Source: Rhizobium sp. G21 (GTDB lineage Bacteria; Pseudomonadota; Alphaproteobacteria; Rhizobiales; Rhizobiaceae). Taken from it: a DNA stretch of 64,000 bases. This document shows positions 26,432 through 36,203 of this stretch, one piece after another. The translations under genes were made by a program, and so were the position numbers. The notes under the pieces are model-generated. The model was not told the DNA's origin. It was given only the letters and a program-made list of their open reading frames with translations, and did no database searches. Each line of letters starts with the position of its first letter. Position 1 is the stretch's first letter. The stretch is taken from NCBI RefSeq assembly GCF_014158035.1, contig NZ_JACFXW010000001.1:3202001-3266000 (forward strand), in the 5' to 3' direction.

Positions 26432-27928
26432 ATGGCCTATTATCTCGGCGTCGATATCGGGACTTTCGAATCCAAGGGCGTGCTGGTCGATGGCGCCGCC
26501 GGCGAGATCGTCGCGCAGGCTGCGCGCCCGCACAAGATGCTGGTGCCGCAGCCGGGCTGGGCCGAACACGATCCCGATAAGGATTGGTGGGGCGACTTCT
26601 GCTTTCTCTCCAAGGCGCTGATCGCCAAAAGCGGGATCGATCCGCACGATATCCGCGCAGTCGGCGCCTCAGCCATCGGCCCCTGCATGCTGCCGGTGGA
26701 TCGCGACGGCAATGCGCTGATGAACGGCGTCCTCTATGGCGTCGACACCCGCGCCGCCCGCGAGATCGAAAGTTTGACCGCCAGTCTCGGCGAGGCGCGC
26801 ATTCTCGACGAATGCGGCAATGCGCTGACGTCGCAATCGGTCGGGCCGAAGATTCTGTGGCTCAAGAACAACCGGCCCGATCTCTATGACAAGGCCGACA
26901 AGTTCGTGACGTCGACGACTTATATCGTCCAGAAGCTGACGGGTCGGTCGGTGATGGATCATTACACCGCCGCCAACTTCTCGCCTCTCTACCGGATCGA
27001 CGAGCAGGGCTGGTCGGATGCGCTCAATGCCGGCATCGCGCCGCTGGACAAGCTGCCCGAGATCCTCTGGACCACCGATATAGCCGGCGAAGTCACGGCC
27101 GCCGCCGCGCACGCCACCGGGCTGGCCGCGGGCACGCCCGTGATTTGCGGGACGATCGATGCGGCGGCGGAAGCCTTCTCCGTCGGCGTGAGCGAAGCCG
27201 GCGACATGATGGTGATGTATGGCTCGACCATCTTCATCATCGAACTGACCGAGACGCGCGTGCGCGACGCCCGTCTCTGGTATGCGCCCTGGCTGTTTCC
27301 GGGCGAGCACGCCTCGATGTCGGGGCTCGCGACGTCGGGCACGCTCACGCATTGGTTCCGCGACCAGTTCGGGCGGGATCTCGATCCGGCCCAGGCTTTC
27401 TCCGAACTCGCCCGCGAGGCGGAAACGTCCGAGCCGGGCGCGAAGGGATTGGTCTTCCTGCCCTATTTTTCCGGCGAGCGGACGCCGCTGCATGATCCCG
27501 ACGCCAAGGGCGTGCTGTTCGGGCTCAATCTCACCCATGGCCGCGGCGACATCTATCGGGCGCTGATCGAGGGCATCGCGCATGCCACCAATCATATTTT
27601 CGAGACCTATGCGGAAGTCGGCGCAGCGCCAAGACGATTGATGGCGGTAGGCGGCGGCGTCAAGAACAAGATCTGGCTGGAAGCGACCTCCGATGTTTCG
27701 GGCCTTCCGCAGAGATTGGCGCGACGCATGGTCGGCGCCTCCTATGGCGACGCTTTTCTCGCCGCGCTTGGCGTCGGCGATGTCAGGCGCGAGGATATCC
27801 TGGCGTGGAACCCGGTCGAGGCTGAAGTCGCGGCCCGTCCGCACGCGGCCCATGCCCGCAATCACCGGATATTCCGCAGTCTCTATCTGCAGACCAAGGA
27901 TCTGATGCGCGACTTGTCCGCTCGGTGA
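26432..27928 (+). CDS. FGGY family carbohydrate kinase (xylulokinase-like)
   Basis: A 498-residue sugar kinase. The N-terminal phosphate-1 motif is YLGVDIGTFESKG, the FGGY-N signature includes GVDTRAARE, the mid-protein Asp lies in CGTIDAAAEAFSVG, and the C-terminal adenosine motif is MAVGGGVKNKIWLEATSDVS. It phosphorylates a sugar or polyol with ATP; the exact substrate is not readable. The ATG follows GAGGGGACG and overlaps no neighbour; it is the third gene of the SgcQ-M42-kinase operon, whose product probably prepares an open-chain or keto sugar for further breakdown. Confidence 0.88.
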   Translation: MAYYLGVDIGTFESKGVLVDGAAGEIVAQAARPHKMLVPQPGWAEHDPDKDWWGDFCFLSKALIAKSGIDPHDIRAVGASAIGPCMLPVDRDGNALMNGVLYGVDTRAAREIESLTASLGEARILDECGNALTSQSVGPKILWLKNNRPDLYDKADKFVTSTTYIVQKLTGRSVMDHYTAANFSPLYRIDEQGWSDALNAGIAPLDKLPEILWTTDIAGEVTAAAAHATGLAAGTPVICGTIDAAAEAFSVGVSEAGDMMVMYGSTIFIIELTETRVRDARLWYAPWLFPGEHASMSGLATSGTLTHWFRDQFGRDLDPAQAFSELAREAETSEPGAKGLVFLPYFSGERTPLHDPDAKGVLFGLNLTHGRGDIYRALIEGIAHATNHIFETYAEVGAAPRRLMAVGGGVKNKIWLEATSDVSGLPQRLARRMVGASYGDAFLAALGVGDVRREDILAWNPVEAEVAARPHAAHARNHRIFRSLYLQTKDLMRDLSAR

Positions 27929-27939
27929 CGCGGCTCGGT

Positions 27940-29046
27940 TCAGGCTTCGGCGTGTAGCCAGACTCGGTTGCGGCCGTTCTGCTTGGCCTTGTAAAGCGCC
28001 GCGTCGGCTGCGCTCATGACGTCGGAGATGCCGTTTGCGGTTCTGGCGATGGCGACGCCGGCGCTGATGGTGGTGACGACGCCGTCGTGGCTTTCGATCC
28101 GCTTGCGTATCAGTTCCGCAAGGGCGAGCGCGGCGTCATGGCCCGATCCGGGCAGGAAGACGCCGAATTCCTCGCCGCCCAGACGTCCGTAGATCGCATG
28201 CGACGGCAGGCCGCCGGAAATCGCCGCGGCCACCTTCCGCAAAACCTCGTCTCCGGCGGCATGGCCCATCGTGTCGTTCACGCGTTTGAAATGGTCGATG
28301 TCGAGCAGGATGAAGGCGTCGCCGGTGTTCGGCTGCTGCGGCAGGCCGTTGAAGAAGTGCCGCCGGTTGGGAAGGCCGGTCAGTTCATCCGTGGCGATCA
28401 GCCGGTGCAGATCCGCCTCTGTCCGCTCCTTCACCATGATGATGATGAACAGGCAGATGATGAAGAACAGCACGATCAACAGGAAGAAGACGACATCGAG
28501 CACGGCGGGCGACAGAACCAACCCGTTGATGCCGAGCACGATCGCCAGGCAGAGAAGCGCGCCGAAACCGAGCGCCAGCGAAAGAGGGATCTTCGCGCTC
28601 AACCGCTCCCGCCGCAGATCATGAAACACCATGCCGGCGCAGGCCAGGAGATAGCAGGTCGCGCAGAGATTGAAGACGGAGGCCCTGATGGCGTTGTCCT
28701 GAACATGCCCACTGGCCCAGATGCCGATGGACAGCAGCACCGGAGGGACGAAGGCGAGACTGAGAGGGTTGGCGCCGGCGCCGGTGGTCAGCGTCTTCAG
28801 GCCGATCCACATGAGAGCGTAACCGAGCAGGCCGAATGCGAAGCTGGCTAAGGTCCATCCTGCGCCCACGACGTCGTGGGCCTCCACCAGGCCGGCGAGC
28901 GTGGTCGCGGCGGCCTGGAGCAAGAAAGATGTGGCGAGCACGCCGAGCCCCTGGACATGGTCGCCATGTCCGCGGACGTATAAAAAGCACAACGCCCCGA
29001 CCAAGAGAGACGATTTGAACAGCAAGAGAATGGTGGCGAGATCCAC
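27940..29046 (-). CDS. Membrane-bound diguanylate cyclase (GGDEF domain)
   Basis: A 368-residue protein. About seven hydrophobic segments occupy residues 1-210 (for example ATILLLFKSSLLVGALCFLY and VLDVVFFLLIVLFFIICLF), followed by a GGDEF domain beginning TDELTGLPNRRHFF with the active site GRLGGEEFGVF. It makes c-di-GMP from GTP at the inner membrane. No RxxD inhibitory site is visible in the expected place five residues before GGEEF. It is convergent with the kinase gene; transcription from the nitroreductase upstream is stopped by a terminator. Confidence 0.9.
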   Translation of the reverse strand: MDLATILLLFKSSLLVGALCFLYVRGHGDHVQGLGVLATSFLLQAAATTLAGLVEAHDVVGAGWTLASFAFGLLGYALMWIGLKTLTTGAGANPLSLAFVPPVLLSIGIWASGHVQDNAIRASVFNLCATCYLLACAGMVFHDLRRERLSAKIPLSLALGFGALLCLAIVLGINGLVLSPAVLDVVFFLLIVLFFIICLFIIIMVKERTEADLHRLIATDELTGLPNRRHFFNGLPQQPNTGDAFILLDIDHFKRVNDTMGHAAGDEVLRKVAAAISGGLPSHAIYGRLGGEEFGVFLPGSGHDAALALAELIRKRIESHDGVVTTISAGVAIARTANGISDVMSAADAALYKAKQNGRNRVWLHAEA

Positions 29047-29130
29047 GACGCTGGCTTCCGGCGGTTATTTAACCACGGAATAATATACGAAGCCAGTTAC
29101 AGTTTCCTGAACCGGTTCAATTTCGACGGC

Positions 29131-29166
29131 AAAAAGAGGAACGCGACAGCAAATCCATCGCGTTCC
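29131..29166 (-). terminator. Terminator of the nitroreductase gene
   Basis: On the minus strand, stem GGAACGCGA / TCGCGTTCC (29158-29166 and 29138-29146, 11-base loop) is followed by TCTTTTT. It begins 8 bases after the nitroreductase stop. Confidence 0.8.
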
Positions 29167-29173
29167 GCCGGGG

Positions 29174-29806
29174 TCAGGCGACGACGGAGACGAACTCGTC
29201 CTTGGGGCGACGCACCTTCTTGAGGTTGGCCAGCCAATCGCCTTCCGCTTCGCGATAGCCGAGCGGCAGAATGGTCACAGAGCGCAGGCCGCGCGCGCGC
29301 AGGCCGAGGATCTCGTCGAGGGCTGCGGGATCGAAGCCTTCCATCGGGGTCGCATCGACCTTTTCTTCCGCCGCCTGGGCGATGGCGAGGCCGAAGCCGA
29401 TATAAGCCTGGCGGGCCGCGTGCTCGAAGTTCACCTGCTCATCGCGCTGGGGATAGCTGTCGAGCAGCATCTGGCGGTAGTTTTCCCAACCCTCGTTGGA
29501 GAAGCCGCGTTCCTCGTTGACGAGGTCGAACATTTTGTTGATGCGATCGGTCGTGTAATTGTCCCAGGCGGCGAAGACGAGCAGATGCGAGCCGTCCGTG
29601 ACCTGCGCCTGGTTCCAGGCGATCGCCTTGATCTTCTCGCGTATGTCCTTGTTGGTGATGACGATGACTTCGAAGGGTTGCAGCCCGCTCGATGTCGGAG
29701 CAAGCCGGGCCGCCTCGACAATGCGGTCGACCTTGTCTTCGGCGACGGTCTTGGAGGGGTCCATTTTCTTGGTGGCGTAGCGCCAGGAGAGGGTGTCGAG
29801 AAGCAT
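29174..29806 (-). CDS. NAD(P)H-dependent nitroreductase (NfsB-like)
   Basis: A 210-residue FMN-dependent oxidoreductase. The N-terminal FMN motif RYATKKMDP and ARLAPTSSGLQPFEVIVI, plus the C-terminal LGYREAEGDW, are typical of the NfsB group. It reduces nitroaromatics or quinones in the cytoplasm; the natural substrate is unknown. A single-gene unit with its own terminator and no pathway neighbours. Confidence 0.88.
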   Translation of the reverse strand: MLLDTLSWRYATKKMDPSKTVAEDKVDRIVEAARLAPTSSGLQPFEVIVITNKDIREKIKAIAWNQAQVTDGSHLLVFAAWDNYTTDRINKMFDLVNEERGFSNEGWENYRQMLLDSYPQRDEQVNFEHAARQAYIGFGLAIAQAAEEKVDATPMEGFDPAALDEILGLRARGLRSVTILPLGYREAEGDWLANLKKVRRPKDEFVSVVA

Positions 29807-29919
29807 GAGTGCCTTCCTAAATGATCATTGCATCGATCAGGTAGGAGCCGTGGCGCCAGAAAACAATTAGCATGCTGATAAATATTCTACGTCGGAAGGA
29901 GACGTCTTCCAGGCTCCGT

Positions 29920-30360
29920 CTAGATCACGCCCTTCTTGACGATAAAACAACCGTAAGGCCCAGGATCGGATGTTCGAAACACCACGAAACTCTGCCGCGC
30001 CGCCTCATAGAAGGCGAAGCGCTCGAGCGCCGCCATCCCCACGGATCGGCCTTCGGCCGCATCGACCGCCGCCTGCACGGCGTCGAAGATCGGCAGGACC
30101 TCGCCGGGATTGCCGACGACTTGCATGCGCTTGACCGGCTGCTCGACGAAAGTGTCGACCGGAAACAGTTCGAGAATGGCGGCGAGCGCGGTGGGTATGT
30201 CCGCGCCCGCGAGATCGATGATCTCGCCGTAGACGGTGTCCCGCGCGATGGTGGCCGCCGGGTGATTGACGTCGCAGATCAGGAACTCGTCGCCATGGCC
30301 CATCAACATCAGCGCGTTCAGGGCTTCGGCGCTCAGCAGACGCGGGATTCTTTTCAGCAT
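29920..30360 (-). CDS. RbsD/FucU family sugar mutarotase
   Basis: A 146-residue protein beginning MLKRIPRLLSAEALNALMLM with the family motif MGHGDEFLICDVNHP (catalytic His/Asp) and C-terminal YGCFIVKKGVI. RbsD/FucU proteins interconvert pyranose and furanose or alpha and beta anomers of ribose or fucose. Its start overlaps the stop of the upstream permease (TGATG), so it is the last gene of the binding protein-permease-permease operon. A second member lies at 35741-36196 in the divergent operon; the two are only moderately similar. Confidence 0.88.
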   Translation of the reverse strand: MLKRIPRLLSAEALNALMLMGHGDEFLICDVNHPAATIARDTVYGEIIDLAGADIPTALAAILELFPVDTFVEQPVKRMQVVGNPGEVLPIFDAVQAAVDAAEGRSVGMAALERFAFYEAARQSFVVFRTSDPGPYGCFIVKKGVI

Positions 30361-31289
30361 CACTTCACCGACCCGGCCGTCATGCCCTTGATGATGTAGC
30401 GTTCGAGGAAAATGCCGATGACGACCAGCGGCGCGATGGCCGCCGTCGACAGCGCCGCCATGGACCACCAGTTGATGCCCTGCGATCCGGTCTGGCTCGC
30501 CACCATCACCGGGACAGTCGTCGCATGGGTGGAGGTGAGCAGGGCGGCGAAGAAATATTCATTCCAGCACAGCACCAGCGCCAGGATGAAGGCGGCGACC
30601 ATGCCGGGCGCGGCCAGAGGAAAGACGATGCGGAAGAAGGCGCCCCAGATCGACAGGCCGTCCACCAGCGCCGCTTCCTCGAGCTCGACGGGAATGCCGG
30701 CGAACTGGTCGCGCATGATCCAGATGACGATCGGCAGCACCATCAGCGTGTAGAGCATCACCAGGCCGATGGTGGTGTCGAGCAGCGCCAACTCCTTGTA
30801 GAGCGCCAGGAACGGCAGCGCCAGCACAACCGGCGGCAGGATAAGCTGTGACAGGAAGAAGAAGGAGAGGTCTTTGTTGCGCATCCATCCGATCTTGTAG
30901 GCGAAGCGGGTCAGACCATAGGCCGCGAGCGAGCCGATCAGCACCGCGAGCAGCGAGGCGCTGACCGAGGTGATGACGCTGTTGAAGAAGCGCTTCAGGA
31001 ATTCATCGCGCACCGTGGAGGGGCGGACGATGCTTTCAGGGGACAGGCCGAGCGATTGCCAGCCTTTCCAATTGGGCGCGAAGTCGACCCAGGGGGTGAT
31101 CGCGCCCTTCTGCACATCCTTGGCGACCTTGAACGACGTCGTCAGCGTCCAGTAGATCGGAAACAGGCAGATGATGGTCCAGAGCGTCAGCGCTCCATAG
31201 ATGAAGAAGCGGCCGAAATAGAATTTGGCGGTTCCGTCTTTTTCCATGGGCGCGTCGGCGGCGCTGATGGCTTGGCTCAGTGTCGTCAT
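30360..31289 (-). CDS. Carbohydrate ABC transporter permease (MalG type)
   Basis: A 309-residue permease with six membrane helices, the first near FFIYGALTLWTIICLFPIYW. The EAA loop is PVELEEAALVDGLSIWGAFF near residues 205-225. It forms the channel together with the product of the preceding gene (31300-32423). Ten bases separate the two. The sugar is not known; the adjacent mutarotase points to a fucose- or ribose-like pentose/deoxyhexose. Confidence 0.88.
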   Translation of the reverse strand: MTTLSQAISAADAPMEKDGTAKFYFGRFFIYGALTLWTIICLFPIYWTLTTSFKVAKDVQKGAITPWVDFAPNWKGWQSLGLSPESIVRPSTVRDEFLKRFFNSVITSVSASLLAVLIGSLAAYGLTRFAYKIGWMRNKDLSFFFLSQLILPPVVLALPFLALYKELALLDTTIGLVMLYTLMVLPIVIWIMRDQFAGIPVELEEAALVDGLSIWGAFFRIVFPLAAPGMVAAFILALVLCWNEYFFAALLTSTHATTVPVMVASQTGSQGINWWSMAALSTAAIAPLVVIGIFLERYIIKGMTAGSVK

Positions 31290-31299
31290 GACGTCCTCC

Positions 31300-32423
31300 T
31301 CAATTCTGGTCGCTGGTGTTCCACCGGCTGGCGAGTTTCAGCAAGCCGGTGACGAAGAGGATGATCAGCACGAGATAGACGAAGGCCAGCATGGTGCCGT
31401 AACCGACATTCGATCGCTCTCGATATTCGCGGAAGATGAAGCTGGTCACGGTGTCGGTCGCCCCGCCCGGCCGCCGGCGGTCATGTTGATGACGATGTCG
31501 GCGAGCTTCAGCTTGAAGATCACCCGGAGGATGACGGCGGTGATCGACACCGGCAGCATCAGCGGGAAGGTGATGCGCCAGAAGGCCTGCCAGGGCGTCG
31601 CGCCATCGACGCGGGCGGCTTCCTGCACCTCTTTCGGCATGGCCTGAAGACCGGCCAACAGCATGATCAGCATGAAGGGAATATAGGTCCAGGCGTCCAT
31701 GATCATGATCGACACGCGGGCGATGCCCGGTGTCGAGAAGAAGGCGGGCTGGTCCCAGCCGAGATGGCGCGCCAATGTGGCGAGGGGTCCGAAGCGATAT
31801 TCGCCGAGCGACTTGCCCACCATCCACGACACCGCCACCGGCGACAGCATGAAGGGCAGCAGGAAGGCGACGCGGAAGAATTTGCGCGCCCGGATTTCTG
31901 CGTTCAGGAGCAAAGCGAGCCCGAAGGCGATGGCGTATTCCACCAGGATCGCCAACACGTAGTAAACCATATTGAGGATGGCGTTCCAGAAATACGGATC
32001 GCTCGACATCCGCACCAGATTGTCGACGCCGTTGAAATGCTGGCCTTCGAAAGAGGAAAGATTCCAATCGGTGAAGGCGATGTACAGACCGAAGATGGTC
32101 GGAAAGATCACCATAAACACGGTGAACAGAAAGGCAGGGAGGATGAACAGCATCTTCTTGCCGTATTCGCCCCGGACCATCACCAGCGAATAGGCCAGCG
32201 CCACGCACCACAGCATGACGGCGTAGAGCACCGGACGCCAGTTGTCGAAGCCGACCGCAAGCAGGCCTGCGACGTGAAAGCTCTGCACTACAGCGGTGGC
32301 GACGAGCAAGGCCGTCGCGGCCCAGAACGCCAGGCGCCCCAGCCGTTTGCGGCTTTCGGGAATTTCGTCGTCGGTGTTGACCGTGAATAGCCGGTCATTG
32401 ACCAGATCAGCGCTGCTCGACAT
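31300..32423 (-). CDS. Carbohydrate ABC transporter permease (MalF type, frameshifted as sequenced)
   Basis: The frame from 32423 encodes 325 residues ending in TAGGRAGRPTP; the true C-terminus (PGGATDTVTSFIFREY, GYGTMLAFVYLVLIILFVTGL) is in the next frame and stops at 31300. One base missing from a C/G run near 31469 restores TAGGPGGATDTVTSFIF, as in related permeases, for 374 residues. The protein has an N-terminal extension of about 85 residues with two extra hydrophobic segments (LAFWAATALLVATAVVQSF, WRPVLYAVMLWCVALAYSL) before the usual core beginning KMLFILPAFLFTVFM. The EAA loop is MPKEVQEAARVDGATPWQA. Confidence 0.85.
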
Positions 32424-32464
32424 GCGGCTCCGCCCATTCCTCTAGATGTCCAAGTAAACAGAAA

Positions 32465-32492
32465 GGCCGGCGGCGTAACGCCGCCGCCGGCC
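32465..32492 (-). terminator. Intercistronic stem-loop between binding-protein and permease genes
   Basis: Arms GGCCGGCGGCG and CGCCGCC(GCC)GGCC pair strongly around TAA, with only a short T stretch after it on the minus strand. It lies between the solute-binding gene and the first permease gene. Such hairpins often stop or protect part of the transcripts so that binding protein exceeds permease; this role is inferred. Confidence 0.55.
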
Positions 32493-32512
32493 CTGATGCG
32501 AGACTTGCGCGA

Positions 32513-34174
32513 TTACAGGCCGAGCGAGGCCTTGTAGAGCGCGATCTGCTTGTCGCGACCGATCTGGTCGGTGAGTTTTTCCCAGGCGGCGGCGATCTTG
32601 TCGGCGCCTTCCTGCGCGGTCATCTGGCCGGCGAAGATCTTGGCCAGTTCGTCTTCGGCGACCGAATAGTACTGGAAGATGCCGGGGATGCGCGGTTCGA
32701 TCGCCGCGTTCGGATGGTTGTAGCTGTCCTTTTCCGAACCGAGATAGGACGAGATGAAGGCCTCGTCATAACCGGCGGCAACCCATTCCTCGATGTTGAA
32801 ATGCGAGTTGCGGTAGGGCTGCATGCCCGACGGATAGGCGGCCGTCCACAGCGAGATGTCCTTGCCGCCGAGATGGGCTGCGGCGGACCAGGCGGCCTTC
32901 TGCTTGACCGGATCGGCGTCGACGCGGGCCATGACATAGATGCCCCAGCCGATATAGGCCATGTTCGGCGCGTAGTTCGGGCCCGAAGCGAGCTTGTCCC
33001 ACTGGCCGGTCTTGGCGTTGTAGACGTCGTCCGAACCCGGAAGGATCGAGAAGCCGACGGTGTCGCCGATGACCGAGGAATCGGACGTCTTGGCCGAGGA
33101 GCCGACGTCGCCCCACCAGGCCAGCATCGAGCCGGTGCCGGCGAGGAACTGTTGGAAGGCGGTCGTGCCCGGGTCGGCGTTGAGCTGGTCGGCGGGCTCG
33201 GACGGCAGCGCGTCGATGACGTCCTGAATGGTGCGCACCCAGGCCGGATTGTTGACGCGCGGCTTCATCGTGTCCGGATCGAACAGCCAGGCCTTGTCGT
33301 CGGGATGCTTGGCGTAAGCCGTCGCGCGCGAGGCGAGGAAGTAGAAGCCGAAGCCGCCCCAGCCCTTGGGCGCATCGAGATAACCATAGAGATCCTGGCC
33401 GTCGAGCTGCTTGCCCTTGAGGAACTTTGTGGCTTCCTGAACCTGCTGCCAGGTCTTCGGCACGCCCCATTCGCCCTGATGTCCTTCGTCCTTCCAGGCC
33501 TTGGCGAGGTCGGCGTTCGAGAACACGTCGGTGCGATAGTTGAAGTTGTGGCAGTCGCCGTCGACGGAGATGCGATAGGTCTTGCCGTCCCAGGTGCCGA
33601 CCGGCGCCTTGAGATAGCCGACATAGTCGTCCATGTCGATCTGGGCTTTGACCCAATCCGGCATGACCGAGGCTAGGCCCTTGCCGCAAACGTCGCCTTC
33701 GAAGGGCGCGCCCATTTCGAGAATGTCGAAATCGACCGTGCCGGTGGCGATGGACTGCTGCAGGCGGGCGTTATAATCGGCTTGGGCGAGATCGATCCAA
33801 TTGATCTTGGCGCCGGTATATTGCTCCCAGGCGTAAAGCAGGCCGCGGAAGAGCACGTTGTGGAGGTTCTGGTTGTTGAGGCCCATGAAGGACAGCTCGA
33901 CGCCCTTGAACTCGCCTTCCTTGACCGACGCCTTGGTGGCGCCGAGGCACATTTCGCCGACCTTCTGCCAGTCTGCGTCCGTGGGCGATCCCGCGCCGAC
34001 GCCTGGAATCTTCAGGATTTCCGCGCGCAGATTGTCCTGCGCCATCGCCGGGCCGGCAAGGCCGGACAGGGACGTGCCTGCGAGGCCCATCGCGCCGAGG
34101 CTCGCCGCGCCCTTGAGCAGGCTGCGCCGGTTCATGGCCTGTTTGGCCAGCAATTCGTAGAGTTCAATTTTCAC
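32513..34174 (-). CDS. Carbohydrate ABC transporter substrate-binding protein with Tat-type signal
   Basis: A 553-residue periplasmic binding protein. The N-terminus contains a twin-arginine motif in MNRRSLLKGAASLGAMGLA followed by a hydrophobic stretch and AMA cleavage site, so it is probably exported folded by Tat. The mature part has ligand-domain blocks such as FDILEMGAPFEGDV and WWGDVGSSAKTSD. GTG 34174 is selected because GGAGG lies eight bases upstream. It heads the operon (binding protein, two permeases, mutarotase) and is divergent from the ATPase gene that completes the importer. Longer than the typical 400-450 residues of the family. Confidence 0.85.
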   Translation of the reverse strand: MKIELYELLAKQAMNRRSLLKGAASLGAMGLAGTSLSGLAGPAMAQDNLRAEILKIPGVGAGSPTDADWQKVGEMCLGATKASVKEGEFKGVELSFMGLNNQNLHNVLFRGLLYAWEQYTGAKINWIDLAQADYNARLQQSIATGTVDFDILEMGAPFEGDVCGKGLASVMPDWVKAQIDMDDYVGYLKAPVGTWDGKTYRISVDGDCHNFNYRTDVFSNADLAKAWKDEGHQGEWGVPKTWQQVQEATKFLKGKQLDGQDLYGYLDAPKGWGGFGFYFLASRATAYAKHPDDKAWLFDPDTMKPRVNNPAWVRTIQDVIDALPSEPADQLNADPGTTAFQQFLAGTGSMLAWWGDVGSSAKTSDSSVIGDTVGFSILPGSDDVYNAKTGQWDKLASGPNYAPNMAYIGWGIYVMARVDADPVKQKAAWSAAAHLGGKDISLWTAAYPSGMQPYRNSHFNIEEWVAAGYDEAFISSYLGSEKDSYNHPNAAIEPRIPGIFQYYSVAEDELAKIFAGQMTAQEGADKIAAAWEKLTDQIGRDKQIALYKASLGL

Positions 34175-34615
34175 GCCATATCCTCCCATATTGGCTTACG
34201 AACCAGTCTGGCGCACTCCTCCGCCTCGCTGTTTCGTCAAAGAAGTCTTGCATGTCGACCACGTCGGACGCAAATTGTATTTTACCGACATTGATAAGGA
34301 CAAACCCTCCCGCGGTCACGCAGACAGCGGGTAAACCGCGCCGGATTTCGCGATTTTCAAAATAAATCCGTCCCGCGTCGGCCGTCAATCATCAATTTCA
34401 ATGGCTTATATTGCATTGCGGTAATCCTGCTGCGTCGCAATACATGCGCAACCGGAAAAATCTGGACAGTCCATTCGGCGTCCGCTACACGGAAATTAAG
34501 GGAGCGGCGGCCTGTGGGGGCTGCGCGACGCTCTTGGGGAGGTATTGTAAGTTTTGAACAACGGTAGCCGCGCTCGGCGTCGGGTTCGAAACGATATCCG
34601 CATTCGGGAGGTGGA
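34175..34615. promoter_or_regulatory. Divergent promoter region of the sugar ABC locus
   Basis: A 441-base gap without a credible gene between the binding-protein and ATPase genes. It is relatively AT-rich at 34340-34450. A loose dyad TATTGC (34409-34414) and GCAATA (34437-34442) could be an operator, but no promoter stands out. No regulator gene lies next to it, so control must come from elsewhere. Confidence 0.4.
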
Positions 34616-35677
<1,062 letters not shown>

Positions 35678-35740
35678 GCGCATGGCGGCGTTCCGCCGCC
35701 GTCCGCGTCCAACTCATAAAGACAATTCTGGGAGGCCAAT

Positions 35741-36196
35741 ATGCTCAAAGGTCTATCTCCGCTTCTCAATGCGGATGTTCTCTATGTTCTGAAGTCGATG
35801 GGGCATGGCGATTACATCGTCCTGTCCGACCTCAATTTTCCTTCGGAGTCGGTGGCGCAGCAGACCGTCTATGGCAGCCTTCTCCGGATGGAGAACACGA
35901 CGTCGGCCCAGGCCGCCGAAGCGATCCTGTCGCTGATGCCGCTCGACACGTTCATCGACAACGCCGCTCAGCGCATGGAAGTCGTCGGCAATCCCGACGA
36001 GATCCCCGGCGTGCAGCAGGAAGTCCAGTCGGCCATCGACAAGGCCGAAGGCAAGCACTGGCCGCTGGTGGGCGTGGAGCGCTACGCTTTCTACGATCTC
36101 GCCAAGAAGGCCTACGCCGTGGTGCAGACCGGCGAGCGCCGCTTCTATGGCTGCTTCATCCTCACCAAGGGCGTCATCCCGCCGGATGCCGAGTGA
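35741..36196 (+). CDS. RbsD/FucU family sugar mutarotase
   Basis: A 151-residue protein with the same architecture as the copy at 29920-30360: MGHGDYIVLSDLNFP, DTFIDNAAQRMEVVGNP and the C-terminal YGCFILTKGVI. It would speed anomer conversion of the imported sugar before phosphorylation by the ribokinase encoded 7 bases downstream. GGGAGG precedes ATG 35741. A RbsD role (ribose) is as likely as FucU. Confidence 0.88.
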   Translation: MLKGLSPLLNADVLYVLKSMGHGDYIVLSDLNFPSESVAQQTVYGSLLRMENTTSAQAAEAILSLMPLDTFIDNAAQRMEVVGNPDEIPGVQQEVQSAIDKAEGKHWPLVGVERYAFYDLAKKAYAVVQTGERRFYGCFILTKGVIPPDAE

Positions 36197-36203
36197 GGCC
36201 TCC

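Noticed and set aside
34175..34615. tRNA or small RNA gene in the divergent ABC region
   Set aside because: No cloverleaf, T-loop GGTTC box or terminator with a transcript-like structure could be seen.
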